Under the pieces are notes generated by a model, which did not search any database, had not been told where the DNA came from, and saw only the letters and a program-made list of their open reading frames with translations. A program made the translations under genes and the position numbers. A DNA stretch of 64,000 nucleotides from contig NZ_SGWY01000003.1 in NCBI RefSeq assembly GCF_004216665.1, positions 620,001 to 684,000 on the forward strand. The letters are read 5' to 3'. Positions 33,196-40,414 of the stretch are shown piece by piece (the first letter of the stretch is position 1; every line of letters starts with the position of its first letter). Origin of the DNA: Agromyces ramosus (GTDB lineage Bacteria > Actinomycetota > Actinomycetes > Actinomycetales > Microbacteriaceae).

Positions 33196-34509
33196 ATGTC
33201 CACGTACCTCCTCTGCGCGAGCCCCATCCAGGGCCATGTCGCTCCGCTCATCGCCATCGCCCGCGACCTCGTCGCCCGTGGCCACCACGTCACCGTGCTC
33301 ACCGGTTCGCGCTTCCGCGACGCCGTGGCGGCCGCCGGCGCCGACCACCGCGCGCTCGGCGGACTCGCCGACTTCGACGACCGTGACATCCAGGACCGCC
33401 TGCCCGACCGCGACCGACACCGCGGCATCGGCAAGCTGCAGTACGACATCCAGACGATCTTCATCCGTCCCATCCCCGACCAGCTCCGCGCCGTGGAGGC
33501 CGCCGTGGCGGACCTCGCGCCGGACGCCATCCTCGTCGACGCGGCGTTCGCGGGCGTCGTGCCCCTGCTGCTCGACGACCCGGCCTCCCGGCCTGCGGTG
33601 CTCGCCGCCGGCGTGGTCCCGCTCAGCCAGTCGAGCACGGATGTCGCGCCCTACGGGCTCGGCCTGGCCCCGAAGGGCGGCGCGATGGGGCGGCTCCGCA
33701 ACCGGTTCCTCAACGCGCTCGTGCAGCGCGTGGTGTTCCGCGGGACCCAGCGGCTCGCGAACGAGACGATGCGCGCCCTCGGCCGCCCCGAGCTCGACGC
33801 GTTCGTGCTCGACTTCTCGCGCCGCTTCGACCGGTTCCTGCAGCTCTCGCCCGCCGAGTTCGAGTACCCGCGGAGCGACCTGTCGTCGAACGTCCGGTTC
33901 GTCGGCACGGTGCTCCCGCCCGCTCCGGTCGCGGGGGAGCTGCCCGAGTGGTGGTCCGAGCTCGACGGCGGACGTCCCGTCGTGCACGTGACCCAGGGCA
34001 CGATCGACAACAAGGACTTCGACCGCCTCGTGCGCCCCACCCTCGACGCCCTGGCCGACCGCGACGTGCTCGTCGTGGTCGCGACCGGCGGCCGGCCGGT
34101 GGAGGAGCTCGGGGAGCTGCCCGCCAACGCGCGCGCGGCGGAGTTCCTCCCGTACGACCTGCTGTTGCCGAGGACCGACGTGTTCGTCACGAACGCGGGG
34201 TTCGGCGGGACCCAGTACGCCCTGAGCCACGGCGTGCCGCTCGTCGCGGCCGGCGACACCGAGGACAAGCCCGAGGTGTCGATGCGAGCGGAATGGGCGG
34301 GCGTCGGCGTCAACCTGCGCACCGGCACGCCGACGGCCGAGGCCGTGCGCACCGGCGTCGAGCGCGTGCTCGCCGACCGCGGCTACCGCGATCGCGCTCG
34401 CGCGCTCGCCGCCCGCATCCGGGAGTACGACACCTTCGGGGAGATCGAGGCGGAGCTGGAGGCGGCATCGCTCGCCGCGGCGCTGCGCCTGGAGTCGCCG
34501 GTCGGCTGA
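33196..34509 (+). CDS. MGT-type glycosyltransferase (GT1 family)
   Basis: A 437-residue GT-B fold enzyme. STYLLCASPIQGHVAPLIAIARDL is the classic N-terminal motif; PVVHVTQGTIDNKDF and the C-terminal donor site DVFVTNAGFGGTQYALSHGVPLVAAGDTEDK follow the UGT/MGT pattern in which His/Asn-Gly-Gly residues bind the nucleotide sugar. Such enzymes glycosylate small acceptors such as macrolides, flavonoids or lipids. The acceptor is unknown. ATG 33196 is chosen by homology of the N-terminus; an in-frame ATG at 33142 adds 18 residues. The 278 bp before it contain only a TAGCTT box near 33109. Confidence 0.87.
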   Translation: MSTYLLCASPIQGHVAPLIAIARDLVARGHHVTVLTGSRFRDAVAAAGADHRALGGLADFDDRDIQDRLPDRDRHRGIGKLQYDIQTIFIRPIPDQLRAVEAAVADLAPDAILVDAAFAGVVPLLLDDPASRPAVLAAGVVPLSQSSTDVAPYGLGLAPKGGAMGRLRNRFLNALVQRVVFRGTQRLANETMRALGRPELDAFVLDFSRRFDRFLQLSPAEFEYPRSDLSSNVRFVGTVLPPAPVAGELPEWWSELDGGRPVVHVTQGTIDNKDFDRLVRPTLDALADRDVLVVVATGGRPVEELGELPANARAAEFLPYDLLLPRTDVFVTNAGFGGTQYALSHGVPLVAAGDTEDKPEVSMRAEWAGVGVNLRTGTPTAEAVRTGVERVLADRGYRDRARALAARIREYDTFGEIEAELEAASLAAALRLESPVG

Positions 34510-34551
34510 CGCGCCGCGGAGTCCGTCCGCGGCGTTTCCCGCCGGTGGGCC

Positions 34552-34570
34552 AAAGGTTAGGCTGTCCTAA
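34552..34570 (+). promoter_or_regulatory. Iron-box-like (DtxR/IdeR) site before the ECF transporter
   Basis: The 19 bases AAAGGTTAGGCTGTCCTAA match the DtxR/IdeR consensus TWAGGTWAGSCTWACCTWA at 16 of 19 positions, including all of AGGTTAGGCT. It lies 65 bp before the ATG of the ecfA-like gene and after the stop of the glycosyltransferase gene. Iron-dependent repression is inferred. Confidence 0.68.
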
Positions 34571-34635
34571 GCCGACGACGTCGGTGCACGCCTCCGCCCA
34601 CCGGCGCCCCGCCGGCCACGATCGGGGATCCGCCC

Positions 34636-36390
34636 ATGACCGCCGCTCCGCTGCTCGAGCTCGATGCCGTGCGCATCAGGTACGACGGATCGGCCCGGGC
34701 CACGCCCGACGGCGTCTCGCTCGACATCCGCGCCGGCGAGGTGGTGCTCGTGCTCGGCCCGTCGGGCTGCGGCAAGTCGACGCTCGCGCTCGCGCTCGAC
34801 GGCCTCGTGCCGCACGCGGTCGCCGCGGCGCTCGAAGGCTCGGTGCGGGTCGCCGGCGCCGACACACGTGATCGCACGGTGGCCGAGCTCAGCGAGCACG
34901 TGGCGATGGTCTTCCAGGACCCCGACGCGCAGGTCGTCACCGGCACCCTGCTCGACGAGGTCGCGTTCGGGCCCGAGAACCGCCTGGTGGCGGCCGATGA
35001 GGTCCTCGAGCGCGCCGAGCGCGCCCTCAAGCTCGTCGGCCTCTGGGATCGCCGCGCCGACAACCCCGATGTGCTGTCCGGCGGCGGGCGCCAGCGGCTC
35101 GCGATCGCCTGCGCGCTCGCGCTCGCCTCCCCCGTGCTGGTGCTCGACGAGCCGACCGCCAACCTCGATCCCGCCGGCATCGACGAGGTGTACGCGGTGC
35201 TCCGTGAGCTCGCGAACGAGCGCGACCACGCGATCGTGCTCGTCGAGCACAACCTCGACGCCGCGGTCGACCTCGTCGATCGGGTGATCGTGCTCGACGC
35301 GGCCGGCCGACTCGTCATCGATGGGCCCGTGCGCGACGTGCTGCAGGGCCGTGCGGGCGAGCTCCTCGAGCTCGGCGTGTGGCTGCCCGTGTCGACCCTG
35401 GCGGCGATGCGACTGCGTTCGGCCGGCGTGATGCTCGACCCCCTGCCGCTCACGCCCGCCGAGCTCGCCGCGGCGCTCGAGGCCGTCGAGTCCCTCCCGT
35501 CGCCCGCCCCGGTCGCCGCACGCGCCGCCGCGACGACGCTGCGAGCCGCGGATCCCGCCGTGGCCGCCCCTGCGGCCGCGATCACCGTGCGCGACTGCTC
35601 GGTGCAGCGCGGCGGCCGCCGCGGTCCGATCGTCGTCGATGGGGTCGACCTCGACGTCGCATCCGGTGACTTCCTCGCGATCGTCGGCACGAACGGCGCC
35701 GGCAAGACGACGCTGCTGCAGGCGATCGCCGGCGTGATCCCACCGCCGCGCGGCTCGGTCGACGTGCTCGGCATGGATCCGGCGCGCGCGGACGCCCGCG
35801 ACCGCGCCCGGCGCATCGGCTTCGTGTTCCAGAATCCCGAGCACCAGTTCGTGGCGCACACGGTCGCCGAGGAGCTCGAGGCGAGCCTGCGGCTGCAGGG
35901 CGTGCCCGAGCCCGAGCGCCGCGACGAGGTCGAGCGGATCCTGCGACGGTTCGACCTCGTCGAGCATCGCGACCGGCATCCGTTCCTGCTCTCGGGCGGG
36001 CAGAAGCGGCGTCTCTCGGTGGGCACGGCCCTGGTCGCCGGCGCCCCGGTGCTCGCCCTCGACGAGCCGACGTTCGGGCAGGACCGCGCCCGCGCCGCCG
36101 AGCTCCTCGACCTGCTCCGTGCGCTGAACGACGAGGGCACGACCGTGCTCGTCGTGACCCACGACCTCCAGCTGGTCGCCGATTACGCCGACCGGGTGGC
36201 CGTCATCCAGGGCGGCCGCGTCCTCGGCTCTGGTGCGACCGACGAGGTGCTCGCGGGACCCCTGATCGAGGCGGCGGGCCTGCGGCATCCGCCCCTCGCG
36301 CGCGCCACCCGCGGCCTCGTGCGCCACCCCGAGTGGCAGTCGGTCACCCGGATGTCGCAGCTGCCGACGGCCGGACGGGCGGCCGCATGA
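34636..36390 (+). CDS. ECF-type ABC transporter, two fused ATPase domains (EcfA-EcfA')
   Basis: A 584-residue protein with two ABC ATPase domains in one chain. Domain 1: GPSGCGKST (Walker A, about 44), LSGGGRQRLAIA (signature), LVLDEPTANLDP (Walker B). Domain 2 from about 315: GTNGAGKTT, LSGGQKRRLSVG and LALDEPTFGQD. With EcfT downstream it would energise a micronutrient importer at the inner membrane. No substrate-binding S component is encoded beside it. Its stop overlaps the ecfT start (ATGA). The iron-box-like site upstream suggests a link to iron, haem or another metal-related ligand. Confidence 0.9.
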   Translation: MTAAPLLELDAVRIRYDGSARATPDGVSLDIRAGEVVLVLGPSGCGKSTLALALDGLVPHAVAAALEGSVRVAGADTRDRTVAELSEHVAMVFQDPDAQVVTGTLLDEVAFGPENRLVAADEVLERAERALKLVGLWDRRADNPDVLSGGGRQRLAIACALALASPVLVLDEPTANLDPAGIDEVYAVLRELANERDHAIVLVEHNLDAAVDLVDRVIVLDAAGRLVIDGPVRDVLQGRAGELLELGVWLPVSTLAAMRLRSAGVMLDPLPLTPAELAAALEAVESLPSPAPVAARAAATTLRAADPAVAAPAAAITVRDCSVQRGGRRGPIVVDGVDLDVASGDFLAIVGTNGAGKTTLLQAIAGVIPPPRGSVDVLGMDPARADARDRARRIGFVFQNPEHQFVAHTVAEELEASLRLQGVPEPERRDEVERILRRFDLVEHRDRHPFLLSGGQKRRLSVGTALVAGAPVLALDEPTFGQDRARAAELLDLLRALNDEGTTVLVVTHDLQLVADYADRVAVIQGGRVLGSGATDEVLAGPLIEAAGLRHPPLARATRGLVRHPEWQSVTRMSQLPTAGRAAA

Positions 36391-37235
36391 CCGCCGTGAC
36401 GGCCACGACCGACGTCGCCCGCAACCCGTACGCCGAGCCGGCCGCCGTGCATCCCGTGCGATTCCTGCACGCGCTGAACCCGATCGCGAAGCTGGCCGCG
36501 CCACTGCCGGTGATGGTCGCTCTCCTGTTCACCCGCGGGGTCGCGATTCCGCTGGCGTTCGTCGCCCTCACGCTCGTGCTGCTGCTGGTCGGCGCCCGCC
36601 TCTCCGGGCGCGTGCTGGCGATCCTGCTCGTGGGACTGCCCGTCGGCGTGCTCGTGCTCGGCGTCACCTTCGGCGTGTGGGTGGACCCGTCGCGCATCGA
36701 CACCGCGAGTGCCGCGGCGTCCGTGGTGCTCGTCGAGGTCGGCGGCTGGCAGCTCACGCTCGCGGCGTACCTCGTGGGGCTCGCGACCGCGCTGCGCATC
36801 GCCGCCCTGCTCGTGCTCTCGCTCATCGCGGGGCTCACGACCACCGGGCCGGAGCTGGTGCGCGCGCTCGTGCAGAACCTCCGCGTCCCGTACCGCCTCG
36901 GCTACACGGCCCTGGCCGCGCTGCGGTTCGTGCCCCGGTTCGGACACGAGCTCGAGGTCATCCGGGCGGCCCACCGCGTGCGCGGCACCGACGGCGGACG
37001 CGGGCCCCTCGCCGCGGTGCGCCGCACGATCTCGTACGCGATCCCCCTGCTCGCGAGCGCGATCCGGCACGCGGAGCGCGTGGCGCTCGCCATGGACGCC
37101 CGGGCGTTCGGCGCCCACCCGACCCGCACCGAGCGCACGATCAGCCGCTGGCGCACGCGCGACACCCTCTTCGTGGCGGCGTTCTGGATCACGGCCGTCG
37201 CGATCTACGTCGCGGCCTTCGCGGCCGGGGCGTGA
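36387..37235 (+). CDS. ecfT: ECF transporter transmembrane component EcfT
   Basis: A 282-residue membrane protein with about five to six helices. FLHALNPIAKLAAPLPVMV is the typical EcfT opening and the coupling-helix motifs A-R-x are present as RAAHRVRGTD and AMDARAFGA. It couples the fused ATPases to an S component. The ATG at 36387 overlaps the ATPase stop. A strong hairpin follows. The S protein must be encoded elsewhere, as in group II ECF systems where one module serves several S proteins. Confidence 0.9.
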   Translation: MTAVTATTDVARNPYAEPAAVHPVRFLHALNPIAKLAAPLPVMVALLFTRGVAIPLAFVALTLVLLLVGARLSGRVLAILLVGLPVGVLVLGVTFGVWVDPSRIDTASAAASVVLVEVGGWQLTLAAYLVGLATALRIAALLVLSLIAGLTTTGPELVRALVQNLRVPYRLGYTALAALRFVPRFGHELEVIRAAHRVRGTDGGRGPLAAVRRTISYAIPLLASAIRHAERVALAMDARAFGAHPTRTERTISRWRTRDTLFVAAFWITAVAIYVAAFAAGA

Positions 37236-37269
37236 CCGCCGGGGCATGACCGCGGCCTGAGCATGACGA

Positions 37270-37296
37270 GGGCCCGCGCGGCGTACGCGCGGGCCC
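37270..37296. terminator. Bidirectional hairpin terminator
   Basis: A perfect 11-bp GC-rich stem (GGGCCCGCGCG at 37270-37280, CGCGCGGGCCC at 37286-37296) with a 5-base loop between the converging ecfT and FKBP genes; ttcg follows on the plus strand. Confidence 0.88.
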
Positions 37297-37308
37297 TTCG
37301 CGATGCGA

Positions 37309-38265
37309 CTACTGGGCGTCGGTGGCCGGCGCCGTGTCGATGATCTCGACGAGGAACACGAGCGTCTGGCCGGCGAGCTCGCCGCCGGCGGTGTCGGTGC
37401 CGTAGGCGTACTGCGGCGGGATGGTCACGATGAGCTTCGTGCCGACCTTCTGGCCGACGAGCGCCGCGCCGAAGCCCTGGATCACCGCGTCGGTCGTGAA
37501 CTGGGCCGGGTCGCCGCCGTAGCTCTCGTCGAACACCTCGCGGGTGTCCCAGCTGGTGCCCTGGTAGTGCAGCGTGACGTTGTCGCCCGACTGCACCTCG
37601 TCGCCGTCGCCCTCCTCGAGCACCTTCAGCTGGTACTCCGCAGGCGGCGCGGTGTCGGGCAGGGTCACCGTGGGCGCCTCGCCCTCGGCACCGAACTGCA
37701 CCTCGGGCACGTCCTCGGTCCACTCGGCGGGCGTCAGCGGTTCCTGCACGTCGACGACGATCACCATCGTCTCGCCGGGCGCGACGCCGATGGTCTCGTT
37801 CCCCTGGTCCCCGTAGAGCGTGGACGCGGGCGCGACCGTCACCGTGCGCGACCCGGTGGGCACGCAGTCGATGCCGGCGAGGAACGCCTCGAAGACGGTC
37901 TCGTCACCGGCGGTGATCGTGGCGGGCTGCGAGAAGACCTGCTCCCCCGTCGTGCCCGAGTAGGCGCTCACGATGGCGTTCACGTCGTCGCCGGACTCGG
38001 TGGTGTCGCCGTCCCCCTCGATCACGACGGTGCGCTCGAGCTCGGTCGCCTCGAGCGGGGTGGTGAACGTGACGGTCGGCGCCGAGGCGAAGTCGCCCTC
38101 GACCGTGACGCCGTCGCTCTGGGTTCCCGAGGGGACGTCCATGCAGTCGGCCGCGGAAGGCGTCTCGGAGGCCTCGGGGTCGGAGCTGCCCGCGCATCCG
38201 GCGAGGAGCAGGGCGGCGGCGGTGGCGAGTGCGACGGGCGCGGCGCGGCGCAGGGCACGGTTCAT
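37309..38265 (-). CDS. FKBP-type peptidyl-prolyl isomerase lipoprotein
   Basis: A 318-residue exported lipoprotein. The signal peptide ends in a lipobox LLLAGC near residue 24. The C-terminal FKBP domain (about 210-312) shows SGDNVTLHYQGTSWDTREVFDESY, IQGFGAALVGQKVGTKLIVTIPP and YGTDTAGGELAGQTLVFLVEI, so proline isomerase activity is likely. The first 200 residues form a diverged FKBP-like half with two Cys that may pair (MDVPSG region and GIDCVP). It probably helps fold proteins outside the membrane. The ATG at 38265 fits the signal peptide. Confidence 0.9.
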   Translation of the reverse strand: MNRALRRAAPVALATAAALLLAGCAGSSDPEASETPSAADCMDVPSGTQSDGVTVEGDFASAPTVTFTTPLEATELERTVVIEGDGDTTESGDDVNAIVSAYSGTTGEQVFSQPATITAGDETVFEAFLAGIDCVPTGSRTVTVAPASTLYGDQGNETIGVAPGETMVIVVDVQEPLTPAEWTEDVPEVQFGAEGEAPTVTLPDTAPPAEYQLKVLEEGDGDEVQSGDNVTLHYQGTSWDTREVFDESYGGDPAQFTTDAVIQGFGAALVGQKVGTKLIVTIPPQYAYGTDTAGGELAGQTLVFLVEIIDTAPATDAQ

Positions 38266-38360
38266 GAGGGGGTGTCTCGTTTCGATCGGGAACGCGAACC
38301 CCCAGTCTGCCCGGTTCGGCTCTCGATTGCCTGAGACTTCGGTTTCGGCCCGATCACGGC

Positions 38361-38366
38361 GACAAT
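38361..38366 (+). promoter_or_regulatory. -10 box of leaderless methyltransferase gene
   Basis: GACAAT, six bases before the ATG at 38373; no ribosome site lies between. Confidence 0.45.
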
Positions 38367-38372
38367 GGGCAG

Positions 38373-39185
38373 ATGGGGGACACGACGACGGTACCCGATC
38401 TCCCGGGGGAGTTCGCCGACGCGGCGGACTCGTTCGCGGACCTCGATGACGCGCTCTGGAATCCGATCTCGACGGCGGCGGTGTCGCGGTCGCATCCGAG
38501 GTTCGACGAACGCGTGCTCGACGCGTGCTGCGGCGACGGCGCCTCCGCGCTGCCGACCGCCGAGCTGGTGGGGCCCGGCGGGCTCGTCGACGCGGTCGAC
38601 CGTGCCGAGCCGATGATCGAGCTCGCACGCGAGCGAGCCGGTGAGCGGATGCCGCAACTCCACCTCCACGTCGCCGACGTCACCCGGTGGGAGCCCACCG
38701 GCTACGACCTCGTGCAGTGCGTGCTCGGCATCCAGTTCTTCCCCGACGTGGAGGCCGACACCCGCCGGCTGATCGAGCACGCCCGACCCGGGGGCCGGGT
38801 CGCGATCACGGTGTGGGCGCGCGGCGCCATCGATCCGCTGCCCGAACTCCTCTCCGGTGCGCTTCCCGACGACGCGGGCGTCGACGTCGAGCGACTCACG
38901 CGGCCGTCGATCGCGGTCGCCGACACCGCGGGCACGCTCGCGCACTGGCTCGCCGAGCTCGGCCTCGTCGACATGCGAGCCGAGGCGGTGCAGCGGCATC
39001 TGGACCTCGCACCCGAACTCGCCTGGCAGCTGGTGCTCGGCACCGGGCTCCGCGCAGCGGTCGACGGCCTCGGCGAATCGGAACTGGCCGGCGTGCGCGA
39101 GCGGTTCCTGGCGGCGATCCAGGACCGCGGCGTGGAGACGGTGGACGTCACCACGCTCATCGCGGTGGGCCGACGGCCCGAGTAG
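38373..39185 (+). CDS. SAM-dependent methyltransferase, class I
   Basis: A 270-residue soluble protein with a Rossmann methyltransferase fold. VLDACCGDGASALPTAELVG is motif I for SAM binding, LHVADVTRW motif II, and GYDLVQCVLGIQFFPD motif III/IV; GGRVAITVWARG follows. The group resembles UbiE/COQ5-type enzymes, but the substrate is unknown. The final residues VDVTTLIAVGRRPE recur in decayed form downstream (39352-39396). Confidence 0.83.
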   Translation: MGDTTTVPDLPGEFADAADSFADLDDALWNPISTAAVSRSHPRFDERVLDACCGDGASALPTAELVGPGGLVDAVDRAEPMIELARERAGERMPQLHLHVADVTRWEPTGYDLVQCVLGIQFFPDVEADTRRLIEHARPGGRVAITVWARGAIDPLPELLSGALPDDAGVDVERLTRPSIAVADTAGTLAHWLAELGLVDMRAEAVQRHLDLAPELAWQLVLGTGLRAAVDGLGESELAGVRERFLAAIQDRGVETVDVTTLIAVGRRPE

Positions 39186-39397
39186 GCGCGAGCTCCGCAC
39201 GCCGGGCTCGCGAGGCGGAGTCCGCGGATGCGGTGAAGGGCCTCCTCGCGGAGCATCCGCACCTGATGCTCGACGGCGCCTCGATCGACGTCTTCGAGTT
39301 CCTCGAACTGCCCGGCGGGCCCTGAGGCGAGGCACCGCCACATCGGATCCCGTCGACGTCATCATTCTGATGGCGGCGGGCCGACGGCGCGAGTGCG
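39186..39397 (+). pseudogene. Decayed coding relic, including a partial copy of the methyltransferase 3' end
   Basis: No intact gene. One frame ends LLAEHPHLMLDGASIDVFEF at a TGA at 39323-39325, which looks like the C-terminus of a lost protein. Farther on, 39352-39396 matches the end of the methyltransferase gene (39141-39185) at 35 of 45 bases, giving VDVIILMAAGRRRE against VDVTTLIAVGRRPE but without the stop. I read the stretch as remains of a tandem paralogue or small neighbour gene. Confidence 0.5.
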
Positions 39398-40255
39398 TCA
39401 GCCGGGTTCGGCGCCGGTGGCGACCGGTCGGTGCGGCTCGTTCGACCACTGGCTCCACGACCCCGGGAACAATGCGGCGTCGATGCCGGCGAGCGCGAGC
39501 GCCGCGATCTCGTGCGCGGCCGTGACGCCCGATCCGCAGTAGGCGGCGGCGCGCGTGCCGGGCTCGATGCCGACGGCGGCGAACCGCTCGCGCAGTTCCC
39601 CGGGCGAGCGGAACCGGCCGTCGTCGGTGAGGTTGCCGGAGGTCGGCACCGACCTGGCGCCGGGCACGTGCCCGGCCCGCGGGTCGATCGGCTCGACCTC
39701 GCCGCGGTAGCGCGCCTCGGCCCGGGCGTCGAGGAGCACGCCCTCCGCGGGGAACGCCGCCGCCTCGTCGGCATCGATCACCGGCATCGCCCCGAAGCGC
39801 GCCGTCGCGTCGCCGCGCGCCACCGGGGTCTCGCCTTCCTCGAGCGGATGCCCCGCCGCGACCCAGGCCGCGAGGGCGCCGTCGAGCATCCGCACGTCGG
39901 CGAACCCCGCATGCCGCAGCAGCCACCAGCCTCGTGCCGACGACTGGTTCCCGAGGTCGTCCATGACCACCACGGCGTCGTCGTCGTGCAGGCCCCACCG
40001 TCGCATCGCCTCGGTGAAGACCGCCTGCGACGGCAGCGGATGCCGCCCCCGCCCCGTCACGGCGTGATCGGCGAGGTCGCGATCGAGGTCGACGTAGACG
40101 GCGCCCGGGATGTGCCCGGCGCGGAACGCCGGCCGGCCGTCGGGCTCGGCGAGCGTCCAGCGCACGTCGAGGACCACGGTGCGAGCGTCGGCACGGCCCG
40201 CCCGCTGGTCGTCGATCCGGCGGGCGAGCTCGTCGGCGGTGATGAGGATCGGCAT
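39398..40255 (-). CDS. Rhodanese-type sulfurtransferase, two domains
   Basis: A 285-residue thiosulfate/3-mercaptopyruvate sulfurtransferase. The inactive N-terminal rhodanese domain (VVLDVRWTLAEPDGRPAFR, GHIPGAVYVDLDRDL) is followed by the active one with the Cys loop AAYCGSGVTAAHE and the closing LFPGSWSQWSNEP. CGSGVT is the mercaptopyruvate-type loop. Cytosolic sulfur transfer or cyanide detoxification. The ATG at 40255 has gggaggattgg upstream. It diverges from the mrp operon with 159 bp between starts. Confidence 0.9.
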   Translation of the reverse strand: MPILITADELARRIDDQRAGRADARTVVLDVRWTLAEPDGRPAFRAGHIPGAVYVDLDRDLADHAVTGRGRHPLPSQAVFTEAMRRWGLHDDDAVVVMDDLGNQSSARGWWLLRHAGFADVRMLDGALAAWVAAGHPLEEGETPVARGDATARFGAMPVIDADEAAAFPAEGVLLDARAEARYRGEVEPIDPRAGHVPGARSVPTSGNLTDDGRFRSPGELRERFAAVGIEPGTRAAAYCGSGVTAAHEIAALALAGIDAALFPGSWSQWSNEPHRPVATGAEPG

Positions 40256-40414
40256 GCTCCAATCCTCCCCCGCCGTGGAGCCCCCGGATGAATGTCCCGC
40301 TCGCGGCATCCGTCGCACCCTTCGATTCCGCTGTCGGCATACGACTCGCCGGAGTGGCCTCCGACCCGGCCGGTAGACTGGCGAGACGGAACGGTGCGAG
40401 CGCGAGGAGGGTGG

